From positions 1-24,561 of the forward strand of contig DGSY01000124.1 in the NCBI GenBank assembly GCA_002394125.1: DNA of 24,561 bases, written 5' to 3'. Within the stretch, counting starts at the first letter, position 1, and every line of letters begins with the position of its first letter. This DNA is from Ruminococcus sp. UBA4350 (GTDB taxonomy: Bacteria > Bacillota > Clostridia > Oscillospirales > Ruminococcaceae). Shown here piece after piece: positions 16,801-23,783 of the stretch. The position numbers and the translations under genes are program-made. Below the pieces are notes generated by a model, which worked only from the letters and a program-made list of their open reading frames with translations, was not told the DNA's origin and did not search any database.

Positions 16801-17714
16801 AGACGCTGCTCCATTGTGGCCTTGTTTACCCAGTTGCCGCCGTTCTGGAAGTTATCCTTGAAGAACCATTCCGGCGTCTGGGAGTGCCAGACCAGTGTAT
16901 GTCCGCGGAAGCCGAGGCCGTTGGTTGCACACCAGTCCGCGATCTTCGCGAAGCTGTCATCCTTTACGCGGATATTCGTATTGGAGGAGCCGCTCTGCAC
17001 GAGTGTTGCATCCGGTTTGGTCTCGTTTTCGCACTCGATCGCGTTGCAGTCCTTCAGCAGGATGTTTTTGATATCGGTGTTATTGATCGTGCCGCCGTTG
17101 AGGATATTGCCGGAGCGGATGCCGTAATTGACGATCCAGTCCTTGATACCCGTTCCGTGCGCAGCCGAAGCGGTCAGCTCCTGCATTCCGACGACCTTCA
17201 CATCATCGTACACAAAATCATCCGTGGTATCCGTGGTAATTGTCAGTTTGAAAGAAACAGAATTGACCGGCGCAGTGTAGGTATCGCTCAGCGTTGCCCA
17301 CTCGCCGCCCTTGACATCCTTTTCGTCAAGGATCTTCACGGTTTCCTCTCCGGTCTTTGCATCGACGAGCGTCAGCGTCAGCTTAAAATGCTGATCGGTC
17401 TCTGCGAAGACGCGGACAGAGTAGTCATATTCCTTGCCGCCGACGAGATAGAGATCCTTTTCAGAGACCGCACCGTCTGCGGGAGAGGTTCTGCCGACCA
17501 CGCGCATACCGCGTGAGCCGTTGAAGCCGATGCCGTCATAGACGATGGCTTCTGCGGTGGAATCGGGTGAGACCGCATACCAGCCGCCGTAGGTCACCTC
17601 AAAATCATTTGAGACGATCGTTGCAGCCTGTGCCATACTCGCCGGCATATAGGCCAGCATCATTGCAGCACAGGCACCGGCAGTCAAAACTGCCGAAATG
17701 CGCTTGCGTTTCAT
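13854..17714 (-). CDS. Secreted cellulosomal CBM22-GH10-CBM22-dockerin-GH43-CBM6 xylanase/arabinofuranosidase
   Basis: 1286 residues. Order: signal peptide 1-31 (AQA/AT); CBM22-like 33-176; GH10 endo-xylanase about 180-537, with WHSQTPEWFF (276-285), acid/base Glu333 in YDVCNEC and nucleophile Glu451 in VQITELDIS; second CBM22/CBM4_9-like module 563-706; type I dockerin 725-783 (DVNADGIITAAD and DVDQSNEFTNDD); GH43 about 798-1165, with candidate catalytic residues in RYGADPGW (829-836), MFDPGVYYDE (969-978) and FEDSSLIK (1027-1034); CBM6-like 1172-1286. It should cut the xylan backbone and remove arabinose or xylose units. The order resembles ruminococcal cellulosomal xylanases. The ATG at 17714 has GGGGG at 17721-17725; an upstream in-frame start at 17750 has no ribosome site and would precede the signal peptide. 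GH43 substrate is not decidable by eye. Confidence 0.93.
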   Translation of the reverse strand: MKRKRISAVLTAGACAAMMLAYMPASMAQAATIVSNDFEVTYGGWYAVSPDSTAEAIVYDGIGFNGSRGMRVVGRTSPADGAVSEKDLYLVGGKEYDYSVRVFAETDQHFKLTLTLVDAKTGEETVKILDEKDVKGGEWATLSDTYTAPVNSVSFKLTITTDTTDDFVYDDVKVVGMQELTASAAHGTGIKDWIVNYGIRSGNILNGGTINNTDIKNILLKDCNAIECENETKPDATLVQSGSSNTNIRVKDDSFAKIADWCATNGLGFRGHTLVWHSQTPEWFFKDNFQNGGNWVNKATMEQRLESYIKNMFDLFKTKYSTLNLYAYDVCNECMNDSNGGPRQGGYGNGASPWVKVYGDNSFIDAAFKYARMYAPQNCHLFYNDYNEYAGFKRDAILSTATRIKAAGNLDGVGMQSHINANANDGWSGENAYLTAMNKYLQAGLEVQITELDISTNGGQYSLDQQASRYKRILQEAVKWNSDTSHANRVTLFQVWGPNDGNSWVGTDKATGKSNAPLLYDKSNQPKAAYTALQSVVPQSEWGDGSNFKDGFEIKEPELDADGYWFHATFENGTDNFTGRGSASVASSSSEAYAGSKSLACTGREASWNGASMTLGRPFTAGETYSFSADVMYTTGSASEDFYLTLEYTDASGETQWPHIASATANKGEWAQLANVEFTIPAGATGISMYVETADSTIDFFVDEVIGAPKGTVIAGPAPAAPFVLGDVNADGIITAADLSAAKTAKASGKFLSARAERAADVDQSNEFTNDDIQYLRDYILTKITKFPVVEPVYKMPDFSQLESKYFANVKLGTSTKKDNENNPCTTQRYGADPGWQVYDGRLYLYTTNDALEYRSDGKIQDNTYNSGTINCISSADLVNWTDHGAIPVAARNGRTTGGVAKWAANAWAPDALHKKINGKEKFFLYFANNGSGVGVLTSDSPTGPFVDPIGSELVSKSKVAGMNDVVWMFDPGVYYDEKTNEGYLFMGGGVDGRDKANPKTGRCMKLGDDMISISGNAVTLENPYLFEDSSLIKIGDTWYYSYCANWNVPGGTNINGVSFGNADILYMTSKNPLGPWTSSQLAGMCFANTGSQGIDKGGNNHHSIIEFKGEYYIAYHSRTTELRQGIKAWNNNGEHDGGNYRSTHIDKATFNNGKITCKATMGGCQQLEYLNPFQTVQAETMANQSGIQIKGVGDTLVSDIQSGDWTMLKGVDFKNGAQAMTFRASSKNGGAIKVVDGSGNAFAYAEIPGGGSMQEITVGCSKISGVNNIRFIFSGDLEFDSWSAK
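15366..15542 (-). other. Type I dockerin coding segment of the xylanase
   Basis: Codes for residues 725-783. The first calcium loop is canonical; the second has Ser at position 5 and Glu at 7. As in the esterase, the dockerin lies between the two catalytic modules rather than at the C-terminus. Confidence 0.85.
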
Positions 17715-17887
17715 ATTTTTCCCCCTAGCAATATATGCAGATTGCGGCAAATCGCGGTTCTTTCGCGTCTTCCTCGCTGCATCGGCATGAAGGGGTATGC
17801 TTCAGCGGTTCGGGATCCGCGGCGGAATCGGGTTTCGCCTTGTTTAGATTGTCCCCGGCGTCACCGGAGGACGGTATATATTGTGCT
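17715..17887 (-). other. Long 5' leader of the xylanase gene
   Basis: About 173 nt from the predicted transcription start to the ATG. Near its 5' end is a hairpin (minus strand 17872-17851): GTCC and CCGG pair with CCGG and GGAC, with one bulged base and a CGTCA-complement loop. This may protect the 5' end or act in regulation. TTGCCGCAA occurs at 17742-17750. No known riboswitch is recognised. Confidence 0.5.
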
Positions 17888-17893
17888 ATACTC

Positions 17894-17922
17894 ATGATAG
17901 CAGAAAATATACATTTTCTCAA
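17894..17922 (-). promoter_or_regulatory. Promoter of the xylanase gene
   Basis: On the minus strand, TTGAGA (17922-17917), a 17-nt spacer, then TATCAT (17899-17894). Both boxes are imperfect, which suits a promoter that needs an activator. Confidence 0.65.
17902..17919. promoter_or_regulatory. 18-nt palindrome in the xylanase promoter spacer: candidate operator
   Basis: AGAAAAT (17902-17908), ATAC, ATTTTCT (17913-17919): 7-nt perfect arms with a 4-nt centre. It fills the spacer and touches the -35 of the xylanase promoter, about 50 bp upstream of the divergent regulator's -35. It is a likely repressor site or a regulator half-site pair; the binding protein is unknown. Confidence 0.45.
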
Positions 17923-17965
17923 TACAGAAAACGAATAAAACATGGACAAAATGCAGATAAATTGC

Positions 17966-17994
17966 TTGACATTTCCGTGCATATCATATATAAT
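17966..17994 (+). promoter_or_regulatory. Consensus promoter of the AraC-type regulator
   Basis: TTGACA (17966-17971), a 17-nt spacer, TATAAT (17989-17994): both boxes are perfect. The ATG at 18019 follows GAAGGGGGGG (18004-18013). The leader is very short. Confidence 0.9.
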
Positions 17995-18018
17995 ATAGTA
18001 TGAGAAGGGGGGGATATC

Positions 18019-20208
18019 ATGGTAAATTCTGACGCATCCTGTATCGGGATCATTGCGGCAGAGGTCAACAGCATCGAGCAGCGGCAGATCATGCAGGGCA
18101 TCATCGAGGAAGCGCAGCAGAGCGGCCTGAAAACCGTGGTATTCTCCAATATCTACAATCCCTATGAGTACGATTTCGCGCTGGATCTCGAAAACCGCAT
18201 CTATGAGCTGATGTTTTCGCAGCAGCTCTGCGGGCTGATCCTGATCGCGGAATCCTTCATCAATGATATCCTGCGGGAGAAGGTGCGCGAGATGCTCAGC
18301 CGCCGGCAGGATATCCCTATTGTTATTATCGGGATCTATGTCCCGTCACTGGATTTTCCGAATGTCACGTTCATCAATGCCGATGACTTTTCGGATATCG
18401 CAGATATCACGGAGCATCTGGTCTCCGTTCACGGCTTCACGAAGATTGACATTCTGACCGGTATGCGCGGAAATGACGCGTCCGAGCAGCGTGTCTGCGG
18501 CTACCGCTCCGTGCTGGAGCACCACGGCATCGCCTATTCCGAAGCGCGTGTGCATTACGGCTCATTCTGGATGGATTCCGGCGAGGCGCTCGCAAAGCGC
18601 TATATCAGCGGCGAGCTGGAGCTGCCGGAGGCGATCCTCTGTGCCAATGACTATATGGCATACGGCCTGCTGGATACCTTCCTCAGCGGCGGCATCCGCG
18701 TGCCGGAGGATGTGACCGTCACCGGCTATGAATTCATCCATGAGCGCATCTTTCATTCACCGGTTCTGACGACCTATCAGCGCGGCAGACGGGAACTCGG
18801 CGCGGCTGGCGTGCGCATTCTCTGCGCGGCCGTTCACGGCGATCCGAAGCCGGAATTTCATCCGCCCGCCGGAAAGATCGTCACCGGATACAGCTGTTCC
18901 TGCGGCGTCGAGCCGAATCAGCTCCATGCGGAGCTTGAAAATCTCCGCACCAAGCAGACCTACGAAAAATGGAATGTGCTCGGTACGCTGGAGCAGGAGC
19001 TGACGCTCTGCGGCACGCTCGATGAACTGATCGAGGTTCTCGGTTCGCATCAGTACTGGGTGCGCTATGTGCAGAATATGTTCCTCTGTCTCTGCGAGAA
19101 CTGGTATGATACCAAGGCGGAAACGCCGAGCGAAACGATCTCCTGCCGCAGCATCATGCCGTGGCATAAGGATAAGCCGCCCGTCAGCTGCGACCATTTC
19201 GATTTCACTGCACTCTATCAGAATTCGCCGCCGCTTGCCGTGCATTACTACCTGCCGCTTTTTTTTGAGTCGCATTTTTTCGGCTATTTCGTGCTGGAAT
19301 ATCACCAGCCGGATACATATGACGACATCTTCCGCAACTGGATGAAGTCCATTTCGATCGGCCTGACCTTTCTCTGCATGAAGAATGATATCCGCTATCT
19401 GCTGCAATGTCAGAATCTCGCGGAGCAGACCGATTCGCTGACCGGTCTCTATAACCGCCGCGGCTTTGAATCCGCACTCTCCGCCAGAATGACCGGCGGT
19501 GATGCTGCGGTTTATGCGATCGCGCTCAAGATCTGCACGCTGAAAAGCGAGGTGCTGCCGGAATCGCAGGCAAAAAACACGCTCCTGCTGCAAAAGGTCG
19601 CGGAGATCTTCCGGATCTGCGGCTTTCAGGACTGTATCTGCGGACGCACATCGACGCAGACCTTTATCTGTGCGGGACTGCCCTATGATTCGATCGAGGA
19701 CTGTGCGCGGGCAGGTGAAAAGATCCTCGCCGTGATGCTGCATAACACCGAGATCTGCAACACCGTCGGCATGGAATCCGTTCTCATCAAGCCGGCACTG
19801 CTTCCCGCCGGACGCTCCGCCGCCGACTGCGTCAACGATCTGCAGTCCATGCTCGAAATGCAGACTGCGGCGCTCGCCGAGCATAAGCGCCAGCCGCACG
19901 CGGAAATGCTCTACGCCGTCCGCAACCGCATCTATCACATGGAGCTGAGCAATTCCGATGCGATCTGCAAGCAGTATTCGTTCAGCGCGGGCTATTTCCG
20001 GCAGGTCTACAAGGAGGCCTTCGGCATCAGCTTTCATCAGGACGTCATTCAGGCGCGTGTCTATCAGGCGATCTTTCTGCTGCAAACAACTGTCCGCAGC
20101 ATCGCGAGCATTGCCGAGGCCTGCGGCTATGACGACTGCAATTATTTCATGCGTCAGTTCCGGAATTTCACCGGCCTGACTCCCGCGCAGTACCGCAAGC
20201 AGTCCTGA
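18019..20208 (+). CDS. AraC-family regulator with LacI/PBP-like sensor and degenerate GGDEF domain
   Basis: 729 residues with no signal peptide and no membrane segment, so cytoplasmic. Residues 1-295 are a periplasmic-binding-protein-like (LacI-type) ligand domain without the usual N-terminal helix-turn-helix; blocks such as ILCANDYMAYGLLDTF and PEDVTVTGYE are typical. Residues about 315-460 look GAF-like. Residues 470-575 open with the GGDEF-domain signature TDSLTGLYNRRGFESAL, but the active-site loop reads GRTSTQTF and the metal-binding aspartate region is lost, so no cyclase activity is expected. Residues 627-728 are an AraC-type pair of helix-turn-helices, ending FRNFTGLTPAQYRKQS. It is divergent from the cellulosomal xylanase, so the likely role is sensing a xylan- or pectin-derived sugar and activating that gene. 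The ligand and targets are inference. Confidence 0.88.
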   Translation: MVNSDASCIGIIAAEVNSIEQRQIMQGIIEEAQQSGLKTVVFSNIYNPYEYDFALDLENRIYELMFSQQLCGLILIAESFINDILREKVREMLSRRQDIPIVIIGIYVPSLDFPNVTFINADDFSDIADITEHLVSVHGFTKIDILTGMRGNDASEQRVCGYRSVLEHHGIAYSEARVHYGSFWMDSGEALAKRYISGELELPEAILCANDYMAYGLLDTFLSGGIRVPEDVTVTGYEFIHERIFHSPVLTTYQRGRRELGAAGVRILCAAVHGDPKPEFHPPAGKIVTGYSCSCGVEPNQLHAELENLRTKQTYEKWNVLGTLEQELTLCGTLDELIEVLGSHQYWVRYVQNMFLCLCENWYDTKAETPSETISCRSIMPWHKDKPPVSCDHFDFTALYQNSPPLAVHYYLPLFFESHFFGYFVLEYHQPDTYDDIFRNWMKSISIGLTFLCMKNDIRYLLQCQNLAEQTDSLTGLYNRRGFESALSARMTGGDAAVYAIALKICTLKSEVLPESQAKNTLLLQKVAEIFRICGFQDCICGRTSTQTFICAGLPYDSIEDCARAGEKILAVMLHNTEICNTVGMESVLIKPALLPAGRSAADCVNDLQSMLEMQTAALAEHKRQPHAEMLYAVRNRIYHMELSNSDAICKQYSFSAGYFRQVYKEAFGISFHQDVIQARVYQAIFLLQTTVRSIASIAEACGYDDCNYFMRQFRNFTGLTPAQYRKQS

Positions 20209-20234
20209 GCGGAGAGAAAAAGCATACACAGACA

Positions 20235-20285
20235 AATGCCCCGAAGCGATTCCTGTGAACCGCTTCGGGGCATTGTGTTGTTTAT
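20235..20285. terminator. Terminator after the AraC regulator, possibly bidirectional
   Basis: AATGCCCCGAAGCG (20235-20248) pairs perfectly with CGCTTCGGGGCATT (20261-20274), a 14-bp stem with a 12-nt loop, followed by GTGTTGTTTAT. Reading on the minus strand the tail is TTTGTCTGTG. It lies between convergent transcripts. Its loop, like that of the terminator at 10873-10914, is 12 nt long and ends in TGAAC. Confidence 0.88.
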
Positions 20286-20303
20286 AAGCAAACTGTGCGC
20301 GGC

Positions 20304-20699
20304 TTATGATTTGCGGTCGCTGCGGAACGAGATTCCCGCTGCAATACCGAGTGCCGCACCGAGCAGCGGATAAACCAGCAGCAGGAGGTTTTCTCTGCCG
20401 CTGATGCGGATAATTCCCGCCGCAATGCTGCCGACTGCCAGTGCCGCCGTGCAGGCGTGAAGCAGGAACAGCGTGCGCTGTGACGGGCGTCTTCTGCCCA
20501 TTGCTGCAAGCAGCAGGAGCAGTCCCGCGAGCAGCGGAAAGACAAATGCATAGACCATGAAAACGGAATACACGCCGAAGCTGAAATGCTCATAGACTGC
20601 GCCGAACAGCGCAAGAAACAGTGCGCCGCCGAGATCCGCCGCGGCATGACGGAGAAGCTGCCGTCCGCCGGTATCAGTATCCGATGTATACAATGTCAC
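20304..20699 (-). CDS. Small four-helix membrane protein of unknown function
   Basis: 131 residues with four hydrophobic segments at about 20-37, 43-67, 76-98 and 104-124, and a basic tail (RSDRKS). I do not recognise a family. The start is GTG at 20699, supported by AAAGGAG about 6 nt upstream; it overlaps the end of the phosphodiester glycosidase gene by 26 nt, so the two are translationally coupled. A shared role at the cell surface is plausible but not shown. Confidence 0.7.
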   Translation of the reverse strand: MTLYTSDTDTGGRQLLRHAAADLGGALFLALFGAVYEHFSFGVYSVFMVYAFVFPLLAGLLLLLAAMGRRRPSQRTLFLLHACTAALAVGSIAAGIIRISGRENLLLLVYPLLGAALGIAAGISFRSDRKS

Positions 20700-21852
20700 T
20701 CACGCTCCTTTCCTTGATGGATCTGCCGCTGGTGGTCGGATTGTTGATGAGACTGCCGTTGAATACCATCGTCGAGGAACCGCCGCCGTCGAGATTGTAG
20801 GCGGTCTGCGCACCGAGCCGCTGCATAAATTCCGCAAGCTGACTGAGCGAGAGTCCGTCGCTTTCCGATGTCCGGCCGTCCGAGACAACGAACAGATAAT
20901 GCAGCTCGTCCACAATGCCGATCGCCGTGCGCGGATTGCTCGCCATTGCCCGCGCGACCTCGGAATTGTCATCGACATTGATAATGCCGTTTTCAATCAG
21001 GCGCGGCCCGAACATGAAGCACTGCCATGTGCCCATATCCAGAAGCTCCTGTGCGGTATATTCCGCGCCGGTCGTGATGAAGAAGCTGCCGTCCGCCATG
21101 ATGCAGAGATAATCGGTATTCGCCCTGTCCGTCTCGCGGTAGAGGATGCCGTTCCGGATGACATAGCCGGAATTGTGTGTGCCGTAGAAATCGCCGTTGA
21201 CCGCGAGGATCGCGTTGTTTGCCGCGGCGATTTCCGAGGTCTTTGCGGTGACATTCTTGCCGAATGTGTCATTTGCAAAGGCGGTCTTGAGATACTCCGC
21301 GGAGCTGAGCTGCACATCCGCGACATAGACTGCGGTATCGTTTTCGGTGTACTCCGAGATCGCGATGCGGATATTTTCATCCTGATAGACCGTATCGCTG
21401 TTCACGAATTCGACCGGCGGTTCGGTCACGGTCTCTGTCTCCGGTGCTGCTGTTTCCGATCCGGATGCGGATGTGTCGGCAGATTTTGCCGGAGATTCCT
21501 CTGCGGCATATGCCTCCGACAGCGGATCGGTGTATGCCTGCTGTGTCTGTGCGGATCGTTTTTTTGTTTCTGCGCCGGTCGTTCCGGCTGTTTCTGCTGC
21601 GGTCTGACTGCCTGTCTGCGCAGAGGATGCAGTGCTGCCCGCCGTGCCGGATGCATCTGTCCCCGCGGACGATTGTTCAGCCGTCTGCGCGGCTGTCTCC
21701 TTTGTTTCATCCGCGAACAGTGCGTAATTGATCTCTGTGGCACCGGTCTGCTTTGCGGAGCTGCGCACGAAGGTATCGAGCATCAGGAAGCCAGTGAATC
21801 CGAGCAGCGCCGCAGCATATGCGATCGCCGCTGCTTTGTAGGATGTCGCCAT
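20674..21852 (-). CDS. Membrane-anchored phosphodiester glycosidase (NAGPA-like)
   Basis: 392 residues. One N-terminal membrane segment (about 6-28) is followed by a low-complexity Ser/Thr/Ala/Glu-rich stalk (about 45-146) and an extracellular catalytic domain (about 155-392). That domain shows the family motifs AVNGDFYGTHNSGYVIRNG (217-235), FGPRLIENG (281-289), RTAIGIVDELHYLFVVSDGR (308-327) and AYNLDGGGSSTMVFNG (351-366). Members remove sugars from phosphodiester-linked glycans, for example GlcNAc-1-phosphate diesters, and often occur near exopolysaccharide or wall polymer genes; the substrate here is unknown. The ATG at 21852 has AAGGAGGG just upstream; an in-frame extension to 21996 would run through the neighbouring terminator and is rejected. 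No clear promoter was seen. Confidence 0.88.
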   Translation of the reverse strand: MATSYKAAAIAYAAALLGFTGFLMLDTFVRSSAKQTGATEINYALFADETKETAAQTAEQSSAGTDASGTAGSTASSAQTGSQTAAETAGTTGAETKKRSAQTQQAYTDPLSEAYAAEESPAKSADTSASGSETAAPETETVTEPPVEFVNSDTVYQDENIRIAISEYTENDTAVYVADVQLSSAEYLKTAFANDTFGKNVTAKTSEIAAANNAILAVNGDFYGTHNSGYVIRNGILYRETDRANTDYLCIMADGSFFITTGAEYTAQELLDMGTWQCFMFGPRLIENGIINVDDNSEVARAMASNPRTAIGIVDELHYLFVVSDGRTSESDGLSLSQLAEFMQRLGAQTAYNLDGGGSSTMVFNGSLINNPTTSGRSIKERSVSDIVYIGY

Positions 21853-21963
21853 AAGAACCCTCCTTATGCCCCTTTTCCGTCTTTCTTTTCCCATTTTCAG
21901 TTTACCGGTTCTCTGCATGAAAATGATGACGGAAATACGAAAAACAGATGAAAACGCTCCGCA

Positions 21964-22007
21964 TACAAAAACCGCTCCGGCAGCGCATTGCGTCACCGGA
22001 GCGGTTT
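21964..22007 (-). terminator. Terminator of the zinc-ribbon/ispD/ispF/hydrolase operon
   Basis: On the minus strand AAACCGCTCCGG (22007-21996) pairs perfectly with CCGGAGCGGTTT (21980-21969), a 12-bp stem with a 15-nt loop, followed by TTGTATG. It starts directly after the stop at 22010. Confidence 0.9.
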
Positions 22008-22009
22008 GC

Positions 22010-22537
22010 TCATTCTATTGAAATATACCGCACGCCGAGCGCGGTCAGCTTTTCGCGCATTTTCCGGACGCGCTCCGACGGGAATCGCCGCCCGATGCAG
22101 TTTTCCAGCATCGTCACGCGGACACCCGTCTTTGCGGCGCCCTTTGCCGTTGCGCCGACGCAGCCGCATTCATCCAGACCGCAGAGCATGACCTCCGCAT
22201 AATTCTGCTGCTGCATGAACTGCCGGAACGCCTTCGAGGAATAGGTATCCGGCAGATTTTTCTCAAAATACAGCTCGGATACAACATCGAGCCCGCTGTA
22301 TAATTCCGCGCCCGGTGTCCCCTTGATTGAAAAGCCGATAAACCATTTATTCGTGATGATATTCGGGAACATCTGCGCGATGTAAATGACATCGGTCCCC
22401 TCCGCCGCAAAGCGCTGTGCCGCACGGTTGACCGCGCCGGTCAGCGCCGCCGTGTCATAGGAGAACATCGGCTTCCGCTGCGGCCAGAGATAATCATTCT
22501 GCATATCAATCACGAGCAGTGCTTTCTTCTCTGCCAT
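22010..22537 (-). CDS. Isochorismatase-family cysteine hydrolase
   Basis: 175 residues of the isochorismatase/nicotinamidase fold with the catalytic triad Asp11 (LLVIDMQNDY), Lys93 (FEKNLPDTY) and Cys126 (LDECGCVGATA). The Asp-x-His and His metal ligands of nicotinamidase, which are present in the PncA at 9097-9621, are missing. It is therefore probably not a nicotinamidase but an amidase of unknown substrate. The ATG at 22537 is chosen for GGGG at 22547-22550; a GTG at 22546 in the same frame is an alternative. It is the last gene of the operon, 15 nt after ispF, with a terminator right behind it. Confidence 0.85.
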   Translation of the reverse strand: MAEKKALLVIDMQNDYLWPQRKPMFSYDTAALTGAVNRAAQRFAAEGTDVIYIAQMFPNIITNKWFIGFSIKGTPGAELYSGLDVVSELYFEKNLPDTYSSKAFRQFMQQQNYAEVMLCGLDECGCVGATAKGAAKTGVRVTMLENCIGRRFPSERVRKMREKLTALGVRYISIE

Positions 22538-22552
22538 ACTGCGCACCCCGTA

Positions 22553-23077
22553 TCAGAGCGGAACGACCTTCGCCGGTTCACGCCGCAGCGGGAGCTGCAT
22601 ACGCTCCAGCAGCACGACACAGTGCGCCGCAATGCCTTCCTCACTGCCGGTAAAGCCGAGCTTTTCCTCGGTCGTCGCCTTGACGCTGACCTGATTCAGC
22701 TCACAGCCGAGCGCCGCAGAAAGATTCAGCCGCATCTGCAAAATATGCGGAGCGAGCTTCGGTGCCTGCGCGAGAATCGTCGCATCAAGATTGCCGATCT
22801 TCCAGCCCTTGCGCGTGATGAGCGACTGCACATGACGGAGCAGCTGCATACTGTCCGCACCGGCATAGCGCGGATCGGTATCCGGAAAATGCTGACCGAT
22901 ATCGCCGAGCGCCAGTGCGCCGAGCATCGCATCCATGACAGCGTGCGTCAGGACATCCGCATCGGAATGACCGAGCAGACCGAGCCTGTGCGGGATCAGC
23001 ACCCCGCCGAGAATCAGCCTGCGATCCTCCGCAAGCCTGTGAACATCATAGCCGTGGCCGATCCGAATCTCCGCCAT
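22553..23077 (-). CDS. ispF: 2-C-methyl-D-erythritol 2,4-cyclodiphosphate synthase
   Basis: 174 residues. IspF cyclises CDP-methylerythritol 2-phosphate to MEcPP, releasing CMP, in the MEP isoprenoid pathway. Zinc ligands are visible as Asp11 and His13 in GHGYDVH and His45 in DADVLTH. The conserved [11 protein letters not shown] (58-68) and the CMP-binding late block [14 protein letters not shown] (131-144) are present. The C-terminal tail is about 15 residues longer than in E. coli. The ATG at 23077 has AGGAGG at 23086-23091 (minus strand), inside the end of ispD, and follows the ispD stop after 1 nt. Confidence 0.96.
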   Translation of the reverse strand: MAEIRIGHGYDVHRLAEDRRLILGGVLIPHRLGLLGHSDADVLTHAVMDAMLGALALGDIGQHFPDTDPRYAGADSMQLLRHVQSLITRKGWKIGNLDATILAQAPKLAPHILQMRLNLSAALGCELNQVSVKATTEEKLGFTGSEEGIAAHCVVLLERMQLPLRREPAKVVPL

Positions 23078-23078
23078 T

Positions 23079-23783
23079 TCAGCATCCTCCTGTTCTGCGC
23101 GAAAGCAGTGCCTCCGCGATCGCAAAATCCTCCGGTGTCGTCAGCTTGAGATTGCTGTAATCGCCGGTCACCATCGTGACCGCATTGCCCAGCGCTTCGA
23201 CGAGCTGACAGTCATCGGTATAGTCCTTTCCCTGCTCCGCTGCGAGCTGCATCGCCTCTGCATACAGCGAGCGGCGGAATACCTGCGGCGTCTGCGTCAG
23301 ATACAGCTCTGCGCGCGGCGGCGTATCACAGATGATTCCCTCCCGCACGACCTTGACCGTATCCTTGACCGGAACGCCGAGCGATGCAGCGCCGGTCTCC
23401 CTTGCCGCAGCAATGACGCGTTCGGCATCTGCGGGCAGGATCAGCGGCCGCGCACCGTCATGGATCGCGACCAGCGCAATATCCGCCGGAATGACCGCAA
23501 AGCCGTTCCGGACGCTCTGCTGTCTTGTTGCGCCGCCCGCCGTAACGGTCACCGGAACGGGGAGCGCCGGCCTGATCTCCGCGATCGACTGCCGGAATGC
23601 GGCAATATCCTGCTCACGGCAGATCACGACCGCACAGGCAATGCTCGCACAGGCGCAGATGCTTTGCAGCGCGAGATGCAGAACGGTCGTATTGCCGAGC
23701 GGATGCAGGATCTTATGGATACCGCCCATTCTGGTTGCATTGCCGGCGCAGACCAGAAGGGCGGCTGTATCCTTATTCATCAT
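23079..23783 (-). CDS. ispD: 2-C-methyl-D-erythritol 4-phosphate cytidylyltransferase
   Basis: 234 residues, usual length. IspD joins MEP and CTP to give CDP-methylerythritol. Motifs: the nucleotide-binding loop [11 protein letters not shown] (11-21) with Lys24, TRQQSVRNG (86-94), IHDGARPL (107-114), KDTVK (140-144), LTQTPQVF (162-169) and [10 protein letters not shown] (187-196). The loop has Asn-Ala where most enzymes have a second Gly. The ATG at 23783 overlaps the upstream TGA by one base (TGATG), so translation is coupled to the zinc-ribbon gene. IspE is not in the window. Confidence 0.95.
   Translation of the reverse strand: MMNKDTAALLVCAGNATRMGGIHKILHPLGNTTVLHLALQSICACASIACAVVICREQDIAAFRQSIAEIRPALPVPVTVTAGGATRQQSVRNGFAVIPADIALVAIHDGARPLILPADAERVIAAARETGAASLGVPVKDTVKVVREGIICDTPPRAELYLTQTPQVFRRSLYAEAMQLAAEQGKDYTDDCQLVEALGNAVTMVTGDYSNLKLTTPEDFAIAEALLSRRTGGC

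Noticed and set aside
14280..17516. 1078-codon open frame on the plus strand
   Set aside because: It is antisense to the GH10-GH43 gene, with no recognisable domain and an unnatural Cys/Arg/Val composition; the opposite strand is plainly coding.
18757..20235. 492-codon open frame on the minus strand
   Set aside because: It is antisense to the AraC-type regulator and has no motif; it also runs into the terminator.
21853..21996. N-terminal extension of the phosphodiester glycosidase
   Set aside because: The extension would be translated from a terminator region; AAGGAGGG and the membrane anchor fit the ATG at 21852.
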